Made by a program: the position numbers and the translations under genes. A DNA stretch of 64,000 bases. Source: Prunella strophiata (Eukaryota > Chordata > Aves > Passeriformes > Prunellidae). Positions within the stretch are counted from its first letter, which is position 1, and each line of letters opens with the position of its first letter. The stretch covers positions 1,699,001-1,763,000 of the forward strand of contig JAZBQD010000014.1 in assembly GCA_036583965.1 (NCBI GenBank), given 5' to 3'. Of the stretch, positions 1 to 12,164 are shown piece after piece. A model generated the notes under the pieces. The model was not told the DNA's origin. It saw only the letters and a program-made list of their open reading frames with translations, and made no database searches.

Positions 1-130
1 AGCCTAACCCAGAGAAATGGGATCTGAGTTTGGAGTTTTGGGAGTGCAGAAGTTGACTGCTTATGTAACAGCACATCAAAGCCAGGGCAGGTTTCCTTAT
101 CCAGAATTCCCCCTGCTTTCTCCTTTCCAG

Positions 131-247
131 TTTACTTCAACACTGAGCTTGAACCAAAGTCACAGAGGTTGCATTCTAAGAGCTGTCCAGAGAATTTGCA
201 CAGATAATTTGCTTCCATACCCATTTGGAACATTCAACTAATAACAG
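131..247 (+). other. candidate non-coding 5' exon
   Basis: A pyrimidine-rich tract ending in ctttccag precedes position 131, and a strong donor (AACAG followed by gtaaga) follows position 247, giving a 117-nt exon-like unit. The frame open through it closes with two adjacent stop codons just before the donor, so it would fit a 5'UTR exon better than a coding one. It is 12 kb upstream of the first coding exon of PIK3C2G on the same strand. Chance pairing of splice sites is quite possible; there is no homology evidence. Confidence 0.2.
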
Positions 248-1307
248 GTAAGATGCTTGTTTCTTGGGTTTTAGGACCAATGAGTTACATCTTTGATTAA
301 AGCCTGTAGATTTGTGACCACTTTGAGCCCCTTTGAGTTTGTGAAGATTTATGTGAATTGCCTGGTGCCTTGATTAGAAGTGCCAGTCACATTTGAAGCA
401 GAAAGAAATGTTTTATCCCAAAAAAGTGAATCTGGGCACTGCAGCTGTGAGTGTGTGCTCACACTTGGAATGCTCTGCAGGATTTTGGTGGTTGAGTTAG
501 AGAGGCAAGGAGGGGTTTGTTTGCAAGGGAAACTACATGGAGGGGGAAAAAAAAAGCTGGTATGGGGGACAGAGAGAGGAGTCCTGTGCCTACTGTCTCT
601 CAATTTCAAACTCTGAGGGTATCACTCCTGTCCTGAGGGTTCAAAGGGTTAATGGAAAGAGGGATTTTCATTGCATTGTGCACAGTGATAGTCTCAGTTT
701 AAACTTTAAAGGACAGGTGAAAAGAGAGAGAGGGAGCTGAATGCTTGCCTTACATATTGGAGAAATTGTTCATTAATGTGAAATGCTGACCTCTGTCATC
801 CTGCCAGGATGACTGGGCCCTAGGGTGAGAGGCTGGTTGCAAAAGTTAAAGCTGCCTGGGGAGTGCTTTAAAAGGACAATGTCAGGGTTGGGCTAGCCAA
901 AATCTGACCTATCTTTTCTTTTTTTTCCCCTTTTCCCTCTCTTGCATCTATTTGCAAAGTTCTTGTCGTTTGTTTTTATGCTTTTAAAAATCTTTTAAGC
1001 TGAACCAAAAAGCTTCAATTGCTATTGGAGGGGAGAGATTTAGAGGAGAAGTGTGAGTGTTCAGTGTGGCACTGCAGGTATTGTGAGGGAGGAAAGATCC
1101 TGAAACAAAACACAGTTATGGGGATTGTCTTTGAATTAGGTGATAATTAATAAATGAGAATTCAGGCTGAAATGTGGAATGAATTAACAAAAGTGAGTAA
1201 AGATAATTTTTACAAATTGAAAATGCCAATGCAGATCCAAACTTAAGTTCACAACAAGTTAATTCAAAACCTCTATTTAGTTTTATTCTAATTGATTTTA
1301 TTCAGGG

Positions 1308-1393
1308 TTTTTTTTTTTTTGGGGGGGGGGGGGGGTTTCTTGTTGCTTTTTTCTTTGTTTCTGTTGTGGGGTTTTGTTGTTGTTGTTGTTTTT
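1308..1393. repeat. poly-T / poly-G run and GTT-rich microsatellite
   Basis: A run of about 13 T is followed directly by about 15 G, and about 40 nt later by a short GTT repeat. The G run could form a quadruplex and is a likely place for sequencing or assembly length errors. Confidence 0.85.
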
Positions 1394-1973
1394 GGCTTTT
1401 TTTCATTCTGCTGTTCATTTCTCAATAATAGCAGACTATTGTACATTATTCCTGCCATAACTGAAATATACCCTTCCTTCTTTTCTTTGTTTGATGGCCT
1501 AATTAAAACCAGAGTGTATCAGAATTTTTTTTCCTACATGATATAATACCCCAAGACCCTCATAACTCTCACACAAGTATTTCCACCCATTTGAAACGAT
1601 TTCTATTCTAATTGGGAAATAGATGAACCAACTGTCTGTGCAAGATAAAAGAAAATGAAAAATCATGAAATCAAAGTAAATAAAATATTTCTTTTTCAAC
1701 ACAACCATGATGTTTCCCAGAAAATGCAGGAGGGAATAATTCCACCCAGCCTATCTCCCCCAAAACAAGTCAAAGCCAGAACTCTGGGAGGATTGCAGTT
1801 CATCTCTGGTTTTAGCCCTGGAAATCTCTGGGCACTTTGGTAAAACGATCTTGCAATCTACTCCGTGCTCACAAGAGGGCGGCCGGATCAGACAAACTCA
1901 ACTTGAACCTTTCCAAGCTCTCGAGAGTTTATTCCTGCTTCAAAAAAGTTTTCCTATGAGCTGCGAGGCTCAC

Positions 1974-2620
1974 TTCTGGGTTGCTACCCTGCTTTAGGAA
2001 GTATGGGAAATCTTAGTTGCAAAGGAGAAGAGAATTTAGAAATTGTAATTGTAGAAGTTTGTTTTGCAAAAAGGTGCTGTGGATTGTTTGGTTGTTTTTT
2101 CCCTATCATTATCTTTGTTAGCAAGTACTAGAATTTGGTATAATCACTCCTGCTCAGTTCTGGGAAGAAAAAAAAAAAAACAATCCAGCTTCTAAGAAAC
2201 CCTGGTGTGTCCTAACGTCTTTCCTGTCTCCAAAATATTATCTTTCCCTCACTATATGTTGTGCTGGCTTTTCCAAATCCTGGAAGAATGGATAACCTTG
2301 GCTCTGCACTCTAGAACAGAAAGAAACTGGATCACAGATCTTGCAGGAGAGCAGGAAGAGTCCACAAGTTATCAGCTTCTCCATCCCTTCCCAAATATCA
2401 CAAATCATCCTGTGTCTTGGAAAATATGACTTTTACAAAGCCTTTGAGTGATTGTGTCAAATTCTAGTGTTTGCTAACAAAGATAATGATAGGGGAAAAC
2501 AAACAAACAAATTCACAGCACTTTTTTGCAAGACAAACTTCTACAATTATAATTTCTAAATTCTCTTCTTCTTTGTCACTAAGGTTTCCCATGCTCCCTA
2601 AAGCAGAATAACAACCCAGG
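1974..2620. repeat. long inverted repeat, arms about 165 bp
   Basis: The segment 1974-2139 reappears as its reverse complement at 2456-2620, matching by eye along nearly the whole length with scattered substitutions (roughly 85 percent). Shared landmarks include CTGCTTTAGG, GAGAATTTAGAAATT, TGTAGAAGTTTGT and ATCATTATCTTTGTTAGCAA. The 316-nt centre (2140-2455) is not repeated and codes for nothing recognisable. It could be a fold-back or non-autonomous DNA transposon, or two opposite copies of one dispersed repeat. Confidence 0.8.
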
Positions 2621-4149
2621 CAGCAGTAAAGAAGCTGTCTGGGTTAAAAGACACTCTGCCTCCTGCCAGCAAGGCTATTTAGTGTTTATCTCTGTTACAT
2701 CCATCTGTAGCTAATTGTATAGTTATGGTAATAGTGCCCTCCAGAGGAATTTTGCAGGAATTATAATACTCGGAGCTAACACAAAAGATGTTCTAAAAAT
2801 GAGTGCATCAGGAAAATGGAATGTTATTAAAATGATAAAATACTTGAACCTCAGGGGGAAAAAAAAAAAAAATCTCAGTATCAAAGCTCTTTCTAATTTG
2901 CATGTACATTTACATCTAAGAAAAGCATATCCTGGTTACAATAGGCTTCTTCATAGCCTGATAGCAAACATGAAGTTTGCATAACTCCATTTGAATCAAG
3001 GATATAGAAGTAGATCAGCCAAGTGAAGAATGGGGAGCTACTCCTAGGCTGCAGCAGACATGAATATTGTGTTATGTGTGCTATCTGTAATGAGTGGGCT
3101 CCAGCCTCAGCCTAGGGTGTCTGGGTTTTCCTGGACTCAGTGCTATCATGTGGACATGGCTCAGTTAATGGAGGCAGTCACAAGGGAGTGCAGATGTTCA
3201 AGGAGCCCTTTGGATGAGGTTTGCTTTAGGATCAAGATAAATCATGCTTAGAGTCTCAAGTTTCAGTGACTGTAACCTGCTGTGACACTACACCCCAAAG
3301 GAAGGGCATGCTGCTGTGGAACAACAGAGATCTTATTTTAGACCAAGTCCTGGAGGCCTGAGCTCAGCCTTCTGAGATGACACCTCAGCACCTGAATGTC
3401 AAGTGTATTTAAGTTTCCTCATGTTTCTTTTGTTGGTTTTTGTGGTTTTTCCTTCATCTCCCAACCTACAGGGTCAGATGGCTTGTTGTATATCCTGAAA
3501 TTTCTGTCCCCTCCTCCTCAAAACCACCCAACCAGCCCTTAATGAGACCTGAAATGGCAGAGTTGTGTGTTCATTTGCTTCCAGGCACAGCCCAGGGTCA
3601 CGTTTGACCTGACTGGTGCAGGTTTGCAGTCAGGTGTCCAGGCCATCAGAACTGGAAGGAGCAGTGAAGTTTTTCCCCTGCTTGGGATCAGGTGGGTCTG
3701 GCAGGCTCAGCACCTGCTTGGGAAAGAAGGGAGATGTTGAGCTGCTTGTGATGCAGCTCTTCATAACAGGGGCACCACCCCCAGCCTAAAGCTCCTTCTG
3801 AACTGAGGTTTCTTGTTTTGCATGAGCCACAGGGGAGGGTGAATGAGCTGTGCACAGACTGGTGGGGCAGGGGTGACAAGACATTGCCACTGACTGCAGG
3901 GAGTGCTGCCCAGAGCTTCCTGCTTCTTTCACCTGCCCCAGGAACTCTGGTGAGCAATGTGTCTCCTCCTCTCTGTGCTCATGGAGTCACTGAGGTGATT
4001 TTGGCCATCTTCTAGGCCAGGGTGATGGATGTTACTATTTGTTTCTTTTATAGTAATTACGCCACCCCAAAGCACCAGAAATGACTGACTGTGCAGAGAC
4101 TGTTGAGCTCTTTGAATGAGGGTTTTTCAAGGGCTGTGGAATGGGTGGA

Positions 4150-4600
4150 GGTGTGTTGTAGCTGAGATGGTCACAATACAAGGCAACACCCCATTTTCAG
4201 AAGGCTTCAAGCCCCATTTTATTATATCATGCATGCTTTTTATACATTCTTACAAAGCTCAGAAATTTACACTTTACTCATTGATCAGGAAAAACAAAGT
4301 GCTTATTGAAATAGACAGTTGCATGTTTCTCTTATTTATCCTTCTTTCTTTCTTGGTTTCTATGTCAGTGACCTTGGTAGGAAATTTTTTCAGGGCTAAA
4401 CATGGATCCTCTTATCAAACTTCTCTCTGGCTCACGGAAGTCCCTGTAAAATCTCTTCCACAGAGCTGAGTAGAGGTCTCTTGCATTTCTCTCTTCCTAA
4501 GCCAATGCTTGCCAGATGATCTGACCTCATTGTGACCTGGGAACCTGTCCCTGGAAGACACCAGCCACCTGCAGAAACCACCATGCATGGGTATGAGCTC
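4150..4600 (-). mobile_element. probable endogenous-retrovirus LTR, reversed
   Basis: The texture matches songbird ERV LTRs read on the minus strand: a poly(A)-signal-like tttatta near 4217, then a T-rich stretch ending in mixed sequence with gctcacggaagtccctgtaaaatctcttcc. Neither end nor a target-site duplication could be fixed by eye, so the limits are approximate. No retroviral coding sequence adjoins it, so it would be a solo or partial LTR. Confidence 0.4.
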
Positions 4601-5830
4601 CTCCTCTCTGTCTTCCCCTGGGTATCTGCTTCAGCAGGACTTTACCCTGCTTTACTGCTGCTCCCCAGGGGTACAGCTGGAGCAGCTCACCTGGGCTGTG
4701 AGCACAGTGATTCCCCTCCTGCACCCACCTATTCCTGCCCTTGAGAGGAGCTCAGAGCAGCAAGGTGGAGAAGCCAGAGGCTTGGCTGGGCTGCCTAGAG
4801 TGGTGCAGGACAGAGCACAAACCCCAGTGTGGCTGCTGCAGTGGGATGAGTGCCTTTGGTGTTTGTAGGGTGCATGTTCATCACTGCAGCAGTGCCACGG
4901 TGTGAGTGACTTGTCCAGCTCCAGGGAATGCACCTCAGCTCTTGAATTCTAGCTAGACAATCAGCAGGGTCCTCCTTGCTGCCCTTCTGGTTCTTATACA
5001 CAAAAATATCATTATTTGGAGCACCAGCAGCCTGGCACAGCAGAGAGCAGTTGCTGTTTAAGAATAATGTGTTGTGTGTGTGTGTGTCCCATAGATGGGG
5101 AAGGTGCATTGGGTGACAGATGAATCTTTATTCTCACCTCTGCAAATACCTCTTTGCCAGCCAGCCCAGTTGTGGTGGAGGGCTGCTGTGAGCCTGATTT
5201 CCACACAGGAGTTTGCAGAAATATGTTTTATTGCAGGTAAGCCATTCCTTTGCATTATTTATGTTAAAAGTTAAGTAAATTATTGTTGGCTTTCATGCTG
5301 CAGGTAAAGTTGTAATGAAAGCAGTAATGAATGCTTTGCTGACATGCACAGGCAACCTAAGTATGCAGCCAAATTAGCTATCTAAGCAGATGCTTTATAT
5401 CCTGAATTGCATATAAGGAATGCTGTTCAGTTGGTTTAAAAACTGTATATACACCCACAAACTTTTTTTTAATGAAAGCCATATGGTTGGGTTTTTGTTT
5501 GTTTGCTTGGAGTTTTTTTAGCAACAGTTTCAATTGTATTATGAGAAATTATGACAGTAAAATTAAAGTCAAAGAAAGATATAAGAAGCAGACCATGTGA
5601 AAGAAGTTCAGGGAAAATTCAGAATTACTGTATTATTTAAGCTGCTGCAATACTGCAATATGGGCAATATTGCTAATAGAGATGCTCTTATGCTTAAAAA
5701 GTTATTAATTGGTTTTCTTTGGTAAAGGCAGTAGAGCTGTGCCCTGCCAGAGTGGTTGAGCTCTTCTGGGGGGCTCTTTGCCCTCCTTCTGCTCTGGCAG
5801 CCTTGCAGAAGGCCCAAGCATTTTATTTTT

Positions 5831-5878
5831 TTTTTCCTCAAACCAGTGTTCTTATTCATCTGCTGCTTAAACACAACA
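5831..5878. repeat. 48-bp dispersed block, copy 1
   Basis: This block is repeated in the same orientation at 7121-7168 with only four differences by eye. Both copies directly follow a poly-T run, so on the minus strand each looks like the end of a sequence followed by a poly(A) tail. That suggests two retroposed fragments, but the sequence outside the block differs. Confidence 0.65.
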
Positions 5879-6302
5879 TATCTCACCAGTGTGCCAGTGA
5901 AAAACACAAGAATGTTTTTATGTTTGTACAGTCTGTGGTGTGAACACGTTCTAGAAGGTCATCAAACCCTGTTGAACACACTGGAATGACCAAGCCAATT
6001 TCCCAGAAAGCCACTGAGCAGGCACACTGGAGTGGGAAAAGAATAGCAGAAGAAAACAGTGGAGAAAACAGAGAAGGTAAGAGAAATGGAAGAAAAAAGA
6101 GTGAAATTTTGAAGCTTTATCAGCAAGAGCTTTGGCTTTAAGCACTCTGCAGCTTCAGGGTTTTTGACTTTCAGGTGAAACTTGTGGGTTGACTTTTTTC
6201 CTGCATCATTTAAGCTCTCTTCTTGGTTTCTTTAGCATTTAATAGGTATTTCTATGTACATACCTATTTTAGGCTTTTATAGAGAGATCTATGTATGTAA
6301 GT

Positions 6303-6390
6303 GTACACATATATATACATATATGTATACACATACATGTGTGTTTAGATATACATATTTAAAACTTCATACGTGTGTGTGTGTGTACAT
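6303..6390. repeat. AT / TG microsatellite
   Basis: Alternating purine-pyrimidine sequence: interrupted ATAT, ACATAT and TGTGTG units, ending with an uninterrupted TG run near 6373-6387. Confidence 0.8.
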
Positions 6391-7120
6391 AATATAAAGA
6401 TATAAATTGCCTGCTTGCTTTATTTCTACTGCATATTTTAATATACATTCAGACTGTTCTCCATTTCAGCACCTAACTTTTTTCAGAGGTTTCTTTTTTT
6501 TTTATAAAGCCAGAGTAATTGTTTCTGCCAGGAACAACGCTGTTGAAGGGCGCTGTTCCTTTCAGAGGATCAAAGTACAAAAGATGTTCAAATAAAAGGA
6601 GAGATTAAATTCTGTAGGCTACATTTAGTCCTAGCTAGCTTTGCTGTGGAGGTTGATCTTTCACAACAGCCTATTTCAAACCTCAGGAGGGTGTTGGTAA
6701 CTTGGTAACTTTGTATATTAGATGTAGGTGTCGGCAGAGCCTGTGAGAATGTTTTCTGTGTTAATCAATTTTTTTTTTCAATTTGTTCTTCTCAGAAAAT
6801 TGGAACTTTGCTCCCCACCCCCTCTTTCCTCTCTGTCCTTTCCCTTTCTTGTTCTGTGTGAGTAAATAGAGGGTGAGGAGTGTTTTCAGAATTGAAAAGT
6901 CCTCCTTGCCCTTTGCAACAAATGTCTCCTTCACTGATGAATCATTGTAATGACTCAACCACTGTATTGTGTCTGTTGCAACTTTTATTTTCTTTGCCCA
7001 GCAGCATCTACTCTGCTGGGTTTTACTAAACAGGTAGGAGGGCACAACCCCTGCTTGATGAAACTTGTGGGAAAGAAATAAGGGCCTGTAATACAAAACA
7101 ACCTCTTTTTTTTTTTTTTT

Positions 7121-7168
7121 TTTTTCCTTCAACCAGTATTCTTGTTCATCTGCTGCTTAAACACAACA
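7121..7168. repeat. 48-bp dispersed block, copy 2
   Basis: Second copy of the block at 5831-5878, preceded by about 20 T. See that entry for the comparison. Confidence 0.65.
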
Positions 7169-10100
7169 CCCTGGCTTTTTTTACTATTATTTTTATTTTT
7201 TTTTTCCCCTGCACATGGAAAAGCCCTGCTGCATCTCTGTAGTTTTGCTGACACTTTGTCATCCCTTTGGTGCAGCAGTTCTTTGGAGCGCTGCTCCAAG
7301 AGAAGCAGGACCTCGAGAATCAGGGATGTTTCCCACAAAGAACAGCTTTCTGAGGGGGACCATATTTGTTGGTGATGGTGGTGGATAAAATTATGTTCCC
7401 CAGAGCCAGACATAAAGCTCAGTTGCCACTGTGCTGGACACGGCTCTTTCTGTTCCCTGCCCCACAGTTTTGGGAAATGACAGTAGGTGGCACTGGAGAA
7501 TAGGAGCACAGAAGGCTGGATCTCTTATGAAATGGAGCAGTTGGCTCACTGGCTCTCTGTTCAGCCAGTTTTCCATCCCCACGGATTGCTAAAACACTTT
7601 GCAGCATTCCCTTTGCAAGCCTATTATTACTGGAAGCCTGCAGGCTTCAAACGCAAGAGTGCTGCTTCAGAAACTCCACACTGCCTGTGAAGCAACCCTG
7701 TGAGTAAAACCTGCTGAAGATCTTGTGCTTCATCCTGGGGGGTGTGGAATGATTGTTTTGCCAGCTCTTTCTGTATCAGACCTGGCTCCAAAGAGCACAC
7801 TCGTGCCCAGCTAAATCAAATTATTCCTTGAGCTGAGCGAGCTGTGGCTCCTGCCGGCTGGTGGAGCAGTGAGAGTGTCTAACAGAGGTGGAGGGAACAT
7901 CCCAGGGACTGCCTGGTTTTCCCTGTTGCTGGGAATTTTGTCCCACATGCCAGCAAAAGAGGAGGAGGCAACTCTTGGCAGTTCCAGGAGGAATTAGGGT
8001 AGAAAGTGACTCAGCAGTTCACTGTCTGCTCCTTTAAGGGGAAGTACGAAACAGAGAAATAGTGGCCACCCTAAAAGCCTGGGAAAATTCTGAAAATTTT
8101 CACTGTTTCTCAAGAAAAACCTTTGTATGCTTCTCCTGGAGATCACCATGGGGAGAAAGGTCCCAGCTCGGTTTTTATGATGTGTGTAGCCTTCTGTGTG
8201 TGTTTGGAACATGAGCTCTTCCCATGAGTATTTCCTGTTTTCCCAATCCTCCTCCTTCAGCTGTGTCCAATCCCTGTGAGGTGAAGCAACACCACACTGA
8301 CAGAAACTCTGAAATGGCAGCTCCTAAAACTGGTGTGCTCCTCTCTCTCAGGATCACTTCACAGTAGTCACTGGAAATGAGGACAGTGCAGCACAAATGC
8401 CACCAAATAGCTCACAGAGCAAGTTGACATTTTAAGAGAATATATGGAGAATATATGAGAAAAAATGCATCACCTTTCACCAACTGAAATAAGTTTTGTC
8501 CTTGTCTAGCTGCTTTTAAATCAGAGTGACATCCTCCCTCCCTGTTTCTGAGACTATTTTCTTGCCTGTTACAACCTTGGGATTTTGCTTGAATTTTGAA
8601 TAGCCTCTTTAGTGGAGCAATTCCTAACTTTTTAAGGAATGGTATGAAGTGAAAGCAAGTGGTCCCCGAGGGAACTCCCTCTGTGTTGTGTCTGGAGCAG
8701 CCTCTGCTGCTCCCTTTTATGGAGGGCACTGGGCTCTTTGAGGTTGTGGAAGATGGACATGGCCAGTGCTGTGTTTACTGCAGCTCCTCAGGCTCTTTGC
8801 AGGGAGCCAAGTCCTCACTGGTCCCTGGGAAATATCCCAGAATAAGGGAGGTTCTTCCACTGTTGTGCTATCCCAGCTCTGCACACTGAGGAGCCAAAGG
8901 CAGAGGGCCACTCTGCCATCAGAGGTTTGTACTGTCCCTCTCCCCTGTGACTGGAGCTGGGATCTCCAGTAGATGGAGTAGAGACATTTTTTAAAATCCT
9001 GCTGTTCTGCAGAAATCTTCCTAAGAGGCAATCCTTTCCCTTTAATGAAGTTGTTATTTTAAGCATGTTGGAAACTTGCACTGAAAGTGTGAGATAATCT
9101 ACCACCATATATATATATAAAAAAATAAAAATATGACTGGGTTTCCAAATCGAGAAGGAGAATAGATAAGGTGTTACCTTTTTATTGCTACTGCAGTTTG
9201 AATTTTCCCTGAGGGATGCCTTGGGAAGAGAATCATCACTGCCATAAACCGGTTAAACAGGAAGGAAAGCTCCTGGCGGAAAAGTTACGCCTCCTTCTTG
9301 ATACTGAAAGCACATAGGTCACCTGAAAATGTCTGTGAGCAGGAAGGCCCAGGAGGCTCTATATCCTTCTAAAAAATTGTGTTTCAGGTAAGGAGTTGCA
9401 ACAGATATTCTTACTGCTTAGCAAGTGCCCCAGTCATGTCCTCCTGGGATTGGTAAAAGTGAAAATTGGCCTGCAGAGTGCCAAGCTTTTTTATGAGGAT
9501 TCATGGGCATGGCCAAGAGTGGAAAGTGGTTTTGTGTGCTGGGATGGTACTTGCAGTGCTGTGAGACTCTCAAGTCTCTTGATTTGTAGTGGATATCTTA
9601 CAGTATTGGTTGGGATTCTCCCTTAAAACCCCTGATCCCAGAACCACACCATTATGTGAAAATACAGCTGTCAGTCAAATGGACAAGGAGGGCTTCATAG
9701 CAGTGGGAGAAAAAAGCCAAACTCTCCAAAATTAAATTTGGGTTGAGGAGCCACAAGGCAAAAAAACAAAACCCAAAACTTGGGTGTTTTATAAAAACTC
9801 ATGTAAATTTTGCCTCCTTAGTGATTTTTGCAAATTGTTTTATCAATGCACTTGACAAGACTTAGAAGGTGAAATAATGGCTGGCAAAGAGCCAGACCCT
9901 TCCCTGACCTCTGTGTGCTGCTTTGAAAAGGATGAGGAGTTGGCCCAAATGCAGAGCCTGGTGGTTCTGACCAAACTAGCACGACTTACACAATGGAGAT
10001 TTGCACCATGGCAGCTGAGCTTCCTCTCTCAGGGTCAGTTTTAAATCCAAACCTTTATAAAAGATACAGGAGGATTCTGTGCAGAGGTCACAGCCTGTTG

Positions 10101-11775
10101 AAGGTTTGATGTTAGACCTTTACATGCCATCATAAACAGAATTTATTTGAAATGCAAGAAAAATACTTTAAGAACAGTTGAAAGGGTGTAAAAGGTATTG
10201 TATTTTCTATGCCTTGTAGTCTTCCAGACAGTCAAGCTCTTTTAAGGAAGATGGGACTGGAGAGATTTCATTATTTTGTCTTCTATTTCTTCCTGAAATG
10301 TTCCAGTTTTTAAGATGGGTTCAAAAAAGAGTGAAAGACCTTCTCGATTTAATGGCTATATAATTTTCTTTCTTGTTTTCTTTCTTTTATTTACCTGCTG
10401 TAGAAATGAAAACCAGAGGAAGTTGTAAATTAGGACAATTTTGTACAAGAAACTTTTGTTATGCTTTTTTCTTTTTAATGGTGTCATTTTTATCTAAAAA
10501 CAGTGAACTTAGCATTCATTCTGAGAGAAAGCTGCAAAACTGTAATTGCATTTTAGATCCCCATTCAAAGTGATATGCATTATTTTGGTTATCTGGCCTA
10601 GTGTAATTTCATAAATGTGGGGTTTTTTCCAGCACTGTTAAAGGAAACCAAAGCATGTAACACATGGAATTACTAAGTGGAGTGTTTGAAACAGTAGTTC
10701 AGCCTCTGGGTTGCAGGTTTTATTTCAGCCTGTTTAAGTTTTCATTTCATTTCTCATTCCACACTGTGGGTGACAGAAGCTTATGTCACCTAGAGTTTGA
10801 CTTGAAATGAAACAAAAATAAATAAAATTGGGATGAATACCTTCTGTTGTAACACAGAATTTCATTGCAAGGTGTTGTTATCTAAACTGATACAGTATCT
10901 TGGGGACTTAATTTGTTTGTGGAGCTAAGCTTTAAGAATTTCTGAGCACGCTTTTTAGCTCAATAGCTTTTTTTTTTTTCTGCTCAGGAATACATTTTTT
11001 TTAAATTGAATTATTAAGTCAGATGTGTCTGTTTCTTTTAGGTGATACATACACAACTGTGTGCAGTGTGTGATATTGCTGTTCTGTGTCATTTGTGGAT
11101 TTTAGGCTACATCTGTATCAGTAAATGAAACAGGCCAAGGCCTTTAGGGCAAATGGCCCAGAATAGACTTTGGCTGTAGAACTAAACTCCCTTCCTAAAA
11201 AATAGATCCTCATGCCTACTGACAGCAGTTCCCAGTGCATGCTGCCCATCTGAACATGGGAGTACTTGGCACATGCCAAAATCAGATCAGGAAGTTTGCT
11301 AGTAACAACATTAATGATGGGGCTGCAGCAGCTCATGCCCTTGCCTGTTAATTTGATAAAAAAGGCCACCCTCAGGCTTTGATGATAAACTTCTTCTGTA
11401 AAACAAGAAACAAAAAAAAAAGGCTGACATTTATTTACATATATATAATTATATTTTTTCCTTTATATATCCTAGCTTTTGGGGAATATTAATTGAAGGT
11501 CCATGTGTTCTACATTCTTTGACTTAGCTTTCTTCACCTGATTACACTAAGATAAAAAAGTGGTAGAAAATTAAGGAACTGGAGTCACAAAAAAGAGGAA
11601 AATTTGAATGAAACTGACAACCATTAATACAAAATCTTCCTTCCCGCATTGTGTGCTATGCAAGTGTAGAAATGGGAAAAAACATACATTTTATTTAATA
11701 TTAATCAGAATTATTTAATATTTAGATCAGCTGTTTCAGGCATCCTGTTGCTATTATTTATAAGTCAAGGATAAT

Positions 11776-11990
11776 AATAGTAGTAATTTGTTATTATGGC
11801 AATAATAATAATAATAATATGATGTCTGGAAATAAGGATCAGACAAAAGAATAATCAAGCTCCACATTAAGAAAATAATTCCACTCTCTGGACAAAGCTC
11901 TAAAACAAAAACAAAAACAAAAAAAAAAAACAAAGCAAAACCCAAAAAAACCCCCACAAAACCAATAAAAGGTAAACCAAAAAATCCCCA
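11776..11990. repeat. AAT microsatellite and A-rich tract
   Basis: About seven ATA/AAT units lie near 11801-11820, and an A-rich, C-interrupted low-complexity tract covers 11902-11990. Confidence 0.7.
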
Positions 11991-12068
11991 AAAATACAAA
12001 GCAGTGCTTTCATTATATTAGATATTTTGGGGTTTAACCTCCATTAATTATCCTGTGCTTCCTTTCAG

Positions 12069-12164
12069 TGGTATGCAGCTCCAGTTGTGAGCATTGCTCT
12101 CTGCACCTCGGAACTATGATGAGACTTTGCTGAAGAGCCAAAGGGCTGGAGGGACCCATCAGCC
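12069..12164 (+). other. PIK3C2G: 5'UTR part of the first coding exon of PIK3C2G
   Basis: A polypyrimidine tract ending in cctttcag at 12061-12068 makes a good acceptor, so the first coding exon probably begins at 12069 with 96 nt of untranslated leader, implying at least one upstream non-coding exon. A TGA in frame with the start codon sits at 12120-12122, which rules out an N-terminal extension from this exon. Confidence 0.55.

Larger units (their letters stand above)
1..12068. other. 5' flank / 5'UTR-intron region of PIK3C2G, no coding gene recognised
   Basis: No open reading frame here resembles a known protein; the longest are about 125 codons, low-complexity and without convincing splice signals. 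The stretch holds a long inverted repeat (1974-2620), a probable LTR (about 4150-4600), two copies of a 48-bp block beside poly-T (5831-5878, 7121-7168), AT and TG microsatellites near 6300-6390, an AAT microsatellite near 11776-11820 and an A-rich tract near 11900-11990. One possible non-coding exon lies at 131-247. The PIK3C2G promoter is either here or further left; I cannot place it. Confidence 0.6.

Noticed and set aside
6761..7509. Two 120-codon minus-strand frames
   Set aside because: No homology, homopolymer-driven Lys runs, no splice support.
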